Program-made: the position numbers and the translations under genes
Source of the DNA: a virus
DNA length: 41,832 nt
Virus record (IMG/VR): IMGVR_UViG_3300033149_001144
Coordinates: 1-41,832 of that record
Reading direction: 5' to 3' (one strand)
Part shown: positions 1 to 7,533 of the stretch, one piece after another
Layout of the letters: every line of letters starts with the position of its first letter
How positions within the stretch are numbered: the first letter of the stretch is position 1
The notes under the pieces: generated by a model
What the model saw: only the letters and a program-made list of their open reading frames with translations
What the model was told of the DNA's origin: nothing
Databases searched by the model: none

Positions 1-114
1 ATACTAGGGCGATATCTGACAAACTACCAAGTTTCAGAACAGCTTTGGAGGCTCTTAAGCCAGCTAGGGAAGTTGAACTTGGTAGAATAGGAACTCCTGA
101 ATGGTGGTCTTCCA
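1..114. repeat. Terminal direct repeat, left copy
   Basis: These 114 bases are identical to the last 114 bases of the window. They lie inside a coding frame that is open on both sides and in the same phase, so the repeat most likely marks where a circular assembly overlaps itself. A physical terminal repeat would cut this gene at both genome ends. The unique length is then 41,718 bp. Confidence 0.95.
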
Positions 115-1907
115 AAGAATCTGCCATGACTAAAGCTCGTGAGCAACATGCTCTAGCCTATCCCACTTATGACGATGCTAATATCATAGACGAATCTATG
201 CGAGCTATCTTCCCCTTCTGGAACTATGAGATGTTTCGCTGGCGCTGGATACCTAGGACAGCCATGCGAACTCCTGGCTCTCTAACAGGAGTAGCTAAAT
301 ATGTAGAGAACACAGACCAGGGCTATCTACCAGTACCTGGCACTGACCTTCAGATGAATATCCTGAGAGGTTCTGTCTGGATGGGCGGACTACGCTCCTT
401 CTACCTCCGAGACTTTCCTGAGTACTATGACGTAATGCCTGGTATGGAGTTTATAGACTACATAGGGCGAGCTGGTTTCTTCCCAGGTATCCATGTTATG
501 CTACCAATAGTAATGTGGGGTGCTGCTACTGGCAAACCTGAGATGGGTCAGCTGGCTCCTGCTTGGGTGAGAACAGGACTCAGCGGCTTACGCACTTTGT
601 CTCCTGAACATATCGGGGCAATACTGGAGCATATCTATCCAGACCGCTTTAGAGACTACATGACTATGCTTACGCTTGGTGAAGAAGGCTACGATGCTGA
701 TCTCATCTGGCGAAAGAAACAGACTGGCGAGAAACTGACTCCAGAGGAAGAGAAACTCTGGCTAGATGCTACTGCCAGGGTAGATGGTGTTAAAGGTATA
801 CTGATGCAGCAAACTGGACTCTTCCGCATAAGACCCCAGGAGTTTACAGAAATTCGTAAGGAAATGAGATTGGCTATTGAAGAAGCAACTGGAGTGCCTG
901 TATCAGTCCAAGAGCAGATTGACCGCAACTATCCAGTAACAGGTAAGCGCTTCTCTGACTACTACAAGCTAGATATATATCAGCAAAAGCTACTCTATGA
1001 GTGGGAGACTTACCGTCGCTGGCAAGGTGTAACAACTCCTCTCTATCCTTCCAGCTGGCAATTGCTAGATGTAAAGATTAGAGACTACTACGAAGAGCTT
1101 GACAGAATATACAATGAGGCTAGAAGAGTAGGGGTCTATGAAGATGGTAAGCTAATTCGTCCCTCTATGGTAGATATGAATCGTCAGTTTGTAGAGGGTG
1201 AGATAGGTCCTGACCAGTGGATGAGCTTCCGTAGCGACTTAGTGGGTAGCATGGCAGAAGCTGTACGTGTACTTGGCGAGTCTCCTGCCTACAAGGATGT
1301 TCCTAAGACTTTTGAGGAGCGCTCTAAGATGCTTGAAGAGCGCAACATACCTACTCCTACTCAGACACCTGACCAGGAACTGCTCTACTACTACTATGAA
1401 CTTCGTCCTGAGTACAGATGGAACTGGGAGTCTCAGCGTATGGAGAGAGACTTTGATACCTACTACGCTTACATAGATATACTGCTGGAGTCTTTGGATG
1501 CTCCTCATAGAGAACGCTTACTACAGAGGATACAAGCAGACTGGACTCCAATGGAGAAGCTCTACTGGCAGGTTAGCCGAGAGTACATGAGACCATATAG
1601 GAATCTCCGAGACATAGTACTCCGTGAGTATGAGCCTGAGCAGATACAGCAGATACGCAGATTTGAAGTAGCTCCTGCTGCTGAGCGAGAGCAACTACGG
1701 GAGATAGTAGGTCCTGATGGACTCAAGCTCATATCAGGCTATCAGAAGAAGCTAAGGGAAGCAAGACAACGACTCAGGATGCTTGACCCAGAGACAGATG
1801 CTTGGCTCAACTTCTTTGGCACAACTACAAGCCTCTTAACTAACGAGGCTAAAGAGAAGTATGAGGAGTTGAGGAAGAAGTATCTTGTGAAGGACATGAT
1901 AAAATAA
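1..1907 (+). CDS. Giant virion-type protein, C-terminal part (gene starts at 37017)
   Basis: This is the 3' end of the gene that begins at 37017 and runs off the right edge. The frame is open from base 3, and the apparent TTG start at 45 is not needed. This part supplies about 635 residues. It is rich in Tyr, Trp, Arg and Glu, with aromatic stretches such as AIFPFWNY near the beginning of the segment and a hydrophobic patch around FFPGIHVMLPIVMWG. The last third is charged and probably helical, ending in a lysine-rich tail. I recognise no catalytic motif. Its position between portal and scaffold suggests a structural or ejected internal virion protein; this is inference from context. It stops just before the AT-rich start of the next promoter module. 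Confidence 0.85.
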   Translation, partial: TRAISDKLPSFRTALEALKPAREVELGRIGTPEWWSSKESAMTKAREQHALAYPTYDDANIIDESMRAIFPFWNYEMFRWRWIPRTAMRTPGSLTGVAKYVENTDQGYLPVPGTDLQMNILRGSVWMGGLRSFYLRDFPEYYDVMPGMEFIDYIGRAGFFPGIHVMLPIVMWGAATGKPEMGQLAPAWVRTGLSGLRTLSPEHIGAILEHIYPDRFRDYMTMLTLGEEGYDADLIWRKKQTGEKLTPEEEKLWLDATARVDGVKGILMQQTGLFRIRPQEFTEIRKEMRLAIEEATGVPVSVQEQIDRNYPVTGKRFSDYYKLDIYQQKLLYEWETYRRWQGVTTPLYPSSWQLLDVKIRDYYEELDRIYNEARRVGVYEDGKLIRPSMVDMNRQFVEGEIGPDQWMSFRSDLVGSMAEAVRVLGESPAYKDVPKTFEERSKMLEERNIPTPTQTPDQELLYYYYELRPEYRWNWESQRMERDFDTYYAYIDILLESLDAPHRERLLQRIQADWTPMEKLYWQVSREYMRPYRNLRDIVLREYEPEQIQQIRRFEVAPAAEREQLREIVGPDGLKLISGYQKKLREARQRLRMLDPETDAWLNFFGTTTSLLTNEAKEKYEELRKKYLVKDMIK

Positions 1908-1927
1908 ATAAAAACATTTGTTTATCC

Positions 1928-1956
1928 TTGACATAGCCACTACCATGTGGTATAAT
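1928..1956 (+). promoter_or_regulatory. Late promoter for the scaffold/capsid operon
   Basis: TTGACA (1928-1933), a 17-nt spacer and TATAAT (1951-1956), preceded by TG one base away (extended -10). A GGAGG site and ATG at 1980 follow about 24 bases later. The surrounding block closely matches the promoter at 32256, including the AT-rich upstream tract and the AGAGGAGGA ribosome binding site. Confidence 0.9.
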
Positions 1957-1979
1957 ACACTTAGAGGAGGAGTGTAAAA

Positions 1980-2678
1980 ATGGGTACAGAACCAGATGGC
2001 AACAAGACTGGTGGTTCTAGTGGTGAGTCAGCTCAGACTACTCCTACTGCTCCTGAGCCAGAAGCTACACCTACTCCTGAGCCTACACCTGTAGCACCAA
2101 CTGCCAATGTAGAGATTCAGGATGGTAAGGTTGTAGTTGATGGTAAGAAGTTTGTAGCAGAGTCTGACTTGATAGCCGCTAAGAACAGCTTAGAGGGGAA
2201 GTTGACTGCACAGCAGGCGGCGCACGAGGCAGCTATAGATGCTGCTAGACTAGAGGTGTCTAATGCTCAGCAGACAATTGCCCAGCTAAACGCTAAAATC
2301 AAGGAGAACGAGGAAGCCCGTAAGTCGGGTGCAGTGACCAACGAGGAAGCTGCGAGTGTCAAGCAGGAACTGGAGGCTGCCAAGAGCAGTATAGCGGCTC
2401 TAGAGGCTGAGGCTAACAGAGCGCTAGAGTTGAGGAGAGCTAATCTTGTACTACAGTACGGGGTTGCTCCTGATACTATCAAAGACAAAGACATGAAAGC
2501 GCTTGACTCTTTTGAAGAAGCATTGAAGGCTGTATCTACAGCCAGAGGAAGCGGTGTAGGACCTTATGCTGTAGGTGGAGGAACTGGAGAAGCTGCTCCT
2601 ACAACTCCTATGGAGAGGGCGCAGAAGATACTGGAATCTACCCCAGTAAGAGGTGTGCGCAGCGCTCCTCAAACTTAG
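1980..2678 (+). CDS. Putative capsid scaffold protein
   Basis: This 232-residue protein is probably the internal scaffold that guides procapsid assembly. Residues 1-40 are a disordered Thr/Pro/Glu-rich tail, then comes a short beta-like segment (VEIQDGKVVVDGKKFV), and residues 60-155 are an Ala/Glu/Lys heptad-rich helix expected to form a coiled coil. It lies directly upstream of the major capsid gene, the usual place for a scaffold. The start has a strong GAGGAGG site 9-14 bases upstream and is the first gene of its transcript. No protease motif is visible, so it appears to be a scaffold only. The assignment rests on composition and position, not on a recognised family signature. Confidence 0.7.
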   Translation: MGTEPDGNKTGGSSGESAQTTPTAPEPEATPTPEPTPVAPTANVEIQDGKVVVDGKKFVAESDLIAAKNSLEGKLTAQQAAHEAAIDAARLEVSNAQQTIAQLNAKIKENEEARKSGAVTNEEAASVKQELEAAKSSIAALEAEANRALELRRANLVLQYGVAPDTIKDKDMKALDSFEEALKAVSTARGSGVGPYAVGGGTGEAAPTTPMERAQKILESTPVRGVRSAPQT

Positions 2679-2701
2679 AAATCTTTTGGAGGTAAAGTAA
2701 G

Positions 2702-3784
2702 ATGGCGGAATCTGGAGGACACTGGGCTAATTTGGCTGCTGCTCAAAAGCTAACGCAGTCAATGAAGATACCAGGTGTCTTTGAAGAAGATATTAAGCGC
2801 AATAACCCTTTAGAGCGGCTCACCGTAGGTCAGGCTGCTCACAGCGGACTCAAGATAGAATGGCTAAGAGAAAAGCCTTCCGCAGTAAGTGCTGTTGAGG
2901 CTGCTGTGGCTGATATAGATATAGGTGAGCAACTCTCCTGGTCAGAGGATGTAGACTACGAGGAGAAAGAGATGACTCTTCGCCGATGCTATATCCAGAG
3001 GAAACTTGACCACTTCCTGCCAGGTATCTACGGAACATACAACAACTATGAAGCAAGAATGCTTCTGGAGTGCGAGAAAGGGCTCAAGAGGAAGATAGGG
3101 GCTAGAATAATCTATGCCGACAACACCTATACCAGCTCTAAGCAGTTTGATGGTCTCCATGCCCTAGCTGCTGAGCACGGAGCTGCCTATGACACCTCTA
3201 ACCTCTCTAACGACCCTAAGAACATAGACAATGGCTCTGCTGGACTAAGCCTACACTATCTGAGAGTGCTGACAGATGCTATGCTTCATGGTATAGATGA
3301 AATCTGGGCTCCTTACGAAATCATCCGCTGGATGGATGCTGCCTATCAGGAGAAGGGTTTTGCTGGTCTTGCTTACGACTCGGCTGCCTCTCTCGGCTTC
3401 ATCACTATGGGCTACAATGACCTGGGTAAGCGGGTACTCTTCTGGGATGGTACTCCCATAGTCCGAACTGACTACCTTGTAGCCGAGCAGGCGGATACAG
3501 GTACTGGTGATTCGTCTGACGCTAGAGAACTCTACTCGGATGATAGAACCTTTAGCATATTCGCTGTCAAGCACGGTAATGTGCTGAATCAGGAGCCTGG
3601 TCTAACCTATGCATACGGCGGAACTGAGGGTCTGGGAGACCTGTATAAGCTAGTTCGCTTTCCAGAGCTAGAAGACTACGATGCAGGTGGTATCAGACTC
3701 GTTAACTACAGCGCTCTGTTACTAGGGTCAAGCCTGTGCCTGGGAAGAATCTTTGACGTAGACGACGTGGCAATAACTGTTTAA
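2702..3784 (+). CDS. Putative major capsid protein
   Basis: A 360-residue protein immediately after the scaffold, with the length and mixed alpha/beta composition expected of an HK97-fold shell protein. The N-terminal arm (about residues 1-50) is polar and helical. A charged segment containing WSEDVDYEEKEMTLRR (about 80-95) is followed by a long helix (NYEARMLLECEKGLKRKIGARI) that would fit the spine helix, and the C-terminal half contains the hydrophobic strands expected of the P and A domains. GGAGG lies 9 bases before the ATG. There is no obvious N-terminal prohead peptide. Assigned by position, size and fold-like pattern. Confidence 0.75.
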   Translation: MAESGGHWANLAAAQKLTQSMKIPGVFEEDIKRNNPLERLTVGQAAHSGLKIEWLREKPSAVSAVEAAVADIDIGEQLSWSEDVDYEEKEMTLRRCYIQRKLDHFLPGIYGTYNNYEARMLLECEKGLKRKIGARIIYADNTYTSSKQFDGLHALAAEHGAAYDTSNLSNDPKNIDNGSAGLSLHYLRVLTDAMLHGIDEIWAPYEIIRWMDAAYQEKGFAGLAYDSAASLGFITMGYNDLGKRVLFWDGTPIVRTDYLVAEQADTGTGDSSDARELYSDDRTFSIFAVKHGNVLNQEPGLTYAYGGTEGLGDLYKLVRFPELEDYDAGGIRLVNYSALLLGSSLCLGRIFDVDDVAITV

Positions 3785-3825
3785 TCCCAAGAAATATATT
3801 ACTTAAGTAAAAGAGAGGTAACAAA

Positions 3826-4659
3826 ATGGCTGTAAAATACTATAACCAGAACATACGGTTCTACAATGGGCGGTCTATAGTCCTCCCACCCTTTGTAGAG
3901 AACCAGGTAGGACTTGGAAACCTTAGCCATCCTAACCTAGCTGTACCTGACTCAACCCAAGCTTATCCTCTTGGTACAAAGTTCATTGATGGCGATAAGA
4001 TACTCAAGTACTGTGCTTTCAAAGCCACTGTCAATCCTGACCTTGGTGCTAAGAATGGGCAGCCTCAGGCAGTCGCCTATACTACCATAGCTGAGGACAC
4101 TGAGCAGTATGCCATGTCACTGGTAGTTGACGTGGATTCTACTGACGGTATATCAGGAGATGGAGAGATTGCGGAGAACGCCCTAGCTGGGGGAGAAATC
4201 CTTATATTTGATGCCAGCGCAGGCAGTATCAAGCGGACTATCGTATCTAATACTGCTGTGGATTCTGGCGGTGGAGAGTGCACTATCACTGTCCTTGACC
4301 CTATTCCTGTGGCTCTCGTTGGGGATACTGACCATGCTGAGATTATGGCAAGTCCATACAGCTATGTCAATACTGAAAACGAGAAACCTGTAGTAGGTGT
4401 GCCCCTACTTGCGTACACTGATGGGCAGTTCGGATGGGTGCAAACTTTGGGTCCTAGCTGGGTTGCTCCTCAGGCAGAGGTTGGCGTTGGCAGTAACAAC
4501 CGTATCTGCGTATTTAGGCATGATGGCAGTATTGATGAACTGGACTACTCAGATTCCTATAATAACCAGGGACAGATTGCTGGTTATGTCATGTCTATCC
4601 CGCAGGCGGGCGCCAGTGCGCAGGCTGCTCCGTTCATATTCCTGACGATTAGCAACTAA
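3826..4659 (+). CDS. Virion protein downstream of capsid, possible decoration or head protein
   Basis: This 277-residue protein is largely beta-strand in character, rich in Gly, Val, Thr and Asp, and ends in an Ala/Gln-rich segment and the hydrophobic tail FIFLTISN. Its gene follows the capsid gene with its own GAGAGG site. Decoration, head-completion or fibre-like proteins often occupy this position. I do not recognise a family motif, so only a structural role is proposed. Confidence 0.6.
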   Translation: MAVKYYNQNIRFYNGRSIVLPPFVENQVGLGNLSHPNLAVPDSTQAYPLGTKFIDGDKILKYCAFKATVNPDLGAKNGQPQAVAYTTIAEDTEQYAMSLVVDVDSTDGISGDGEIAENALAGGEILIFDASAGSIKRTIVSNTAVDSGGGECTITVLDPIPVALVGDTDHAEIMASPYSYVNTENEKPVVGVPLLAYTDGQFGWVQTLGPSWVAPQAEVGVGSNNRICVFRHDGSIDELDYSDSYNNQGQIAGYVMSIPQAGASAQAAPFIFLTISN

Positions 4660-4683
4660 GTAATCATATCAAGGAGGTAACGC

Positions 4684-4818
4684 ATGCCTGGCAAAAAGTA
4701 TAAGTGCCCAAATAAGAGCTGTCCAGTGAACTTTCAAATCCACACTTATAGTACTAGGGTCTGCCCAAAGTGTGGAACTAAGCTTATCCCTATTAAGCAG
4801 GAGTCTGAATCTGGATAG
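4684..4818 (+). CDS. 44-residue zinc-ribbon protein
   Basis: A short reading frame with an AAGGAGG site 7 bases before its ATG. The protein has four cysteines in two pairs: CPNKSC near residue 8 and CPKC near residue 27, followed by GTKL. This is the layout of a small zinc ribbon. It sits in the virion operon between two structural genes. The function is unknown; small metal-binding proteins of this kind may bind nucleic acid or stabilise a complex. Confidence 0.7.
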   Translation: MPGKKYKCPNKSCPVNFQIHTYSTRVCPKCGTKLIPIKQESESG

Positions 4819-4833
4819 CAAATAAATCCTTAT

Positions 4834-4863
4834 GGAGGGGGAGGAACAACTTCTTCTCCCTCC
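4834..4863 (+). other. Strong hairpin between virion genes
   Basis: A 13-bp stem (two G-U pairs as RNA) with the four-base loop CAAC: 4834-4846 pairs with 4851-4863. It is followed by a purine-rich ribosome binding site rather than a U-tract, so it is not a classic terminator on this strand. It may act as an RNA processing or stability element within the late operon. Confidence 0.6.
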
Positions 4864-4880
4864 AAGGAAGGAGGTATACT

Positions 4881-5060
4881 ATGCCTTTGGCTGTTGAGAA
4901 TCTGAATGAAAACTCTACTATGGAACAAATCCGAGAAGCCATATCTGAGACTATCAGATACCTGATGAAGAATGAGGGTAAGACTCAGCGGGAGGCTGCT
5001 GGGCAAGCTTACAGTATGGCAAGGGATAAAACTGGAAAGGAGCTAAACTACGGGCGCTAA
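4881..5060 (+). CDS. 59-residue helical protein of unknown function
   Basis: The frame starts at an ATG 7 bases after GGAGG and ends at TAA. The protein is polar and helical (MEQIREAISETIRYLMKNEG in its N-terminal half), then contains TQREAAGQAYSMARDKTGKEL. It has no cysteines and no membrane segment. It is located between the zinc-ribbon gene and a virion beta-protein. No family is recognised. Confidence 0.65.
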   Translation: MPLAVENLNENSTMEQIREAISETIRYLMKNEGKTQREAAGQAYSMARDKTGKELNYGR

Positions 5061-5079
5061 CTAACGGAGGTTGATATAA

Positions 5080-5481
5080 ATGGCTACAACTATAACTGGC
5101 ACGCAAGTGTCTAAGATGAAAGTTCCAGGTCAGGCAAGGGAGATATATGAGTATCGTATAACTGGTGCTGCCTCGGTTGACCATAACGCTGCTCCTGGAA
5201 GACCGTTTAGGATTGTCGGTCTTAGAGGTCATCTCAGCGCTGCACCAACTACGTCAGAGGACTTCACTATAACTCTGAACGATGGAACAGGTGCTGCCTA
5301 TGATACGGTTCTATATAAGCGGGACTTTTCAGTGGGCAGTCTAACAGACCTGGTTTTGTCTGGTAGTGACCTGAGCCTAGAACCGTATCATGCGTTTAAG
5401 GCTACTGACTCTATTGATATTGACTGGGCAAATACAGATACTAGCACCTATGGCTTTGTACTGGTACTAGAGCTTATGTAG
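5080..5481 (+). CDS. Putative virion beta-rich protein, 133 residues
   Basis: The protein is dominated by short strands with Thr, Asp, Val and Leu, including RPFRIVGLRGHLSA and a segment with FTITLNDGTGA. It ends in a hydrophobic strand, YGFVLVLELM. This pattern resembles small jelly-roll or Ig-like phage surface proteins, though no signature confirms it. The start has GGAGG 9 bases upstream. It lies between two small genes and the LamG-like gene, so a particle-associated role is likely. Confidence 0.6.
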   Translation: MATTITGTQVSKMKVPGQAREIYEYRITGAASVDHNAAPGRPFRIVGLRGHLSAAPTTSEDFTITLNDGTGAAYDTVLYKRDFSVGSLTDLVLSGSDLSLEPYHAFKATDSIDIDWANTDTSTYGFVLVLELM

Positions 5482-5489
5482 GAGGAGCT

Positions 5490-6242
5490 ATGACTGTAGT
5501 AAACGGGCAATCCACAAGGCTCTTTGCACCTAGGGGAGTGGAGACTGGCTTGGCTATTCCTGACGTAGAGCCACAGTTCAAAGAGGTTAATTCTAACGGC
5601 GTATACCCTGACAGTGCTATAATGAATGGACTAGTTCTATACCTTCCGCTTCATCTACTGAAAGGCAGTACGTTCAAGTCTGTAGATTATTATAGGCATG
5701 ATTGCGCTGTTACTGGTGCTCTGTGGCGACCCAATGGTAGATACTTTGACGGGAGCGATGACTACATTTCTTTAGCCAGCCCTGTATCTGGTTTAAGTAC
5801 TGTAACCTTAATAGCTTGGGTGAACATATCTGATGTGTCTGCTGATAGGGCTTTATTTGGGAAATGGACTACCAACAAACAATTACTTTTATACCATAGT
5901 GCACCTAACGGCTGGAGGTTTATGACATGGGACGGTGCTGATACCTCTGATTCTGGCTATGGTTCTGTAGCGGTTGTAGATACATGGTATCACATAGCAG
6001 GTCAGTTTGATAAAGATGGGAGTATTGAGATATTTGAGAACGTCGTCTCAAAGTCATCTGATGCTGCATCCCCCGACGGTGACCCAATCATAACAGACAC
6101 AAACGCCTTCTGTATTGGGACTGATGATGACCAGTCTAGAGACTTCATCGGTCAAATAGGTGGAGTTTGGATTTACAATAGAGTACTAACCCAAGCAGAA
6201 CTTGACTATCACTACGCCGTAACTAGATGGAGGTATCAATAA
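5490..6242 (+). CDS. LamG/concanavalin-like virion protein
   Basis: A 250-residue protein whose residues about 45-245 match the pattern of a LamG/concanavalin-A-like jelly roll: an opening LVLYLPL strand, FDGSDDYISL, the STVTLIAWVNIS strand, DTWYHIAGQFDKDGSIEIF and a closing IGGVWIYNRVLTQAELDYHY. That last motif is typical of phage and bacterial LamG_3 domains. These domains usually bind carbohydrate, so this may be a surface-attachment or decoration protein. GGAGG precedes the ATG by 4 bases, and the stop overlaps the next start (TAATG). Confidence 0.85.
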   Translation: MTVVNGQSTRLFAPRGVETGLAIPDVEPQFKEVNSNGVYPDSAIMNGLVLYLPLHLLKGSTFKSVDYYRHDCAVTGALWRPNGRYFDGSDDYISLASPVSGLSTVTLIAWVNISDVSADRALFGKWTTNKQLLLYHSAPNGWRFMTWDGADTSDSGYGSVAVVDTWYHIAGQFDKDGSIEIFENVVSKSSDAASPDGDPIITDTNAFCIGTDDDQSRDFIGQIGGVWIYNRVLTQAELDYHYAVTRWRYQ

Positions 6243-6481
6243 TGGCAGATGAAAGGGATTTTAGAATCAGAATGGACTTATGCCTGCCGCCCGAGATGGC
6301 TAACTATGCAGACCAAATTAAAGATGCTCTAGCACCTTTCATTCAGTATGGGGTAGTTATCAACGAGGATACGCTCACCGAAGAAAGAGGGTACATAGAG
6401 GTTGAAAGGTGCGGTCATAGGACTGGAACATCCTGTGATAAAATAGCACGATGGGAAGTTGGTAGAGGGAGAGTACTGTAG
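6242..6481 (+). CDS. 79-residue protein of unknown function
   Basis: The start is the ATG at 6242, in TAATG overlap with the LamG-like gene and 8 bases after GGAGG; the earlier in-frame ATG at 6227 lies on top of that site. The protein begins MADERDFRIRMDLCLPPEMA and ends with a short Cys/His cluster (CGHRTGTSC). Its stop overlaps the GTG start of the next gene. It is probably a small structural partner; no family is recognised. Confidence 0.65.
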   Translation: MADERDFRIRMDLCLPPEMANYADQIKDALAPFIQYGVVINEDTLTEERGYIEVERCGHRTGTSCDKIARWEVGRGRVL

Positions 6482-7533
6482 TGGCGAGGTCATTATCGGA
6501 AACGTTTCTGGCAGCTCAACAGTCTACCTCCAATACTCCATACTACAAGCTAGTCTTCACTAGCAAGGATGGAGGCACTACAGTTGACCTTTCTACTGAC
6601 TCTGCTACCTATGGTAATCGCATTTTACTGATAGACCATATTGAAGAACCATATGATGACTTCGCAACTATCATCCTCCGTAATGTAGACCGTGCTATTC
6701 CCAGCATAAAGGGCTACTGGGTAGAGATTGGCTATGGCTATACTACTGGTGCTGGGAATGAGTATCTTGGTGATGGCACTAATGAAGGTGCTCCCCCAAG
6801 GCTCTGGGTAAAGCATCAACAGACTGTCTCCTCAGGTGGTAAGCTGTGGGAAGTGCTAGAGCTTGAAGGTATGTGGGCTAAGCTGAGAGAGCAGGTCATG
6901 AGGCTAGGCGACCCTCCACTTTATACCGAGAGCTATACTACTGATACTATCTTTGATATTATAGGAATTATACTATCTGAACTGGGTATGACTCTAAATG
7001 CTCTGGCTGAGGATGATGGTATTATCAACTCCCTCCAGCCTCAGTTTGATATTAACATTCAGCCTTTTGAGTATGCAGCATCGCTTATTTATAGACTATT
7101 GAACATGACTGCCAGCTACTTGAAAGCTCTAGATGACCTGGAGTTTGAGATTAAATATCCCCAGAGTGACGATGCTGTGGACTTAACATTCTACTCTGAC
7201 CAGGCTCCTTACTTCTACGAATATCTGGAAAGAGCAAATGTGCTAGTGCCTAACCACTTTATCGTCTATGGCAACTCTGGTGATGACGGACTGTGGACTG
7301 ACTACATATCTAGTGAAAGTCCACACGGAGTAGACCAGGATGAGATAGATGCCTACGATGAGATTTATAAGATAATCCTATCAGGCTCACTAACAACTCA
7401 GGCTGATGTGAACAGTAGAGCAGATGCCCTACTAGCCAGAGCTAGGTTTGAGCAGATGGCTGGTAGGATGTACGCTCCTCATGACGCTAGGGCAGAACTA
7501 TATGACAGGATAGCAATAGAGGATAGCAGATAA
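6481..7533 (+). CDS. Putative tail or baseplate protein, 350 residues
   Basis: The GTG start overlaps the preceding stop. The N-terminal 150 residues are beta-rich (YYKLVFTSKDGG, DFATIILRNVD, GYWVEIGYGY) and resemble the opening domain of phage tail/baseplate hub-like proteins. The central part holds a helical region (DTIFDIIGIILSELGM) and the C-terminal third is acidic, ending with a helix SRADALLARARFEQMAGRM. Its position ahead of the propeller and fibre genes supports a role in the tail tip. The family call is tentative. Confidence 0.6.
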   Translation: MARSLSETFLAAQQSTSNTPYYKLVFTSKDGGTTVDLSTDSATYGNRILLIDHIEEPYDDFATIILRNVDRAIPSIKGYWVEIGYGYTTGAGNEYLGDGTNEGAPPRLWVKHQQTVSSGGKLWEVLELEGMWAKLREQVMRLGDPPLYTESYTTDTIFDIIGIILSELGMTLNALAEDDGIINSLQPQFDINIQPFEYAASLIYRLLNMTASYLKALDDLEFEIKYPQSDDAVDLTFYSDQAPYFYEYLERANVLVPNHFIVYGNSGDDGLWTDYISSESPHGVDQDEIDAYDEIYKIILSGSLTTQADVNSRADALLARARFEQMAGRMYAPHDARAELYDRIAIEDSR

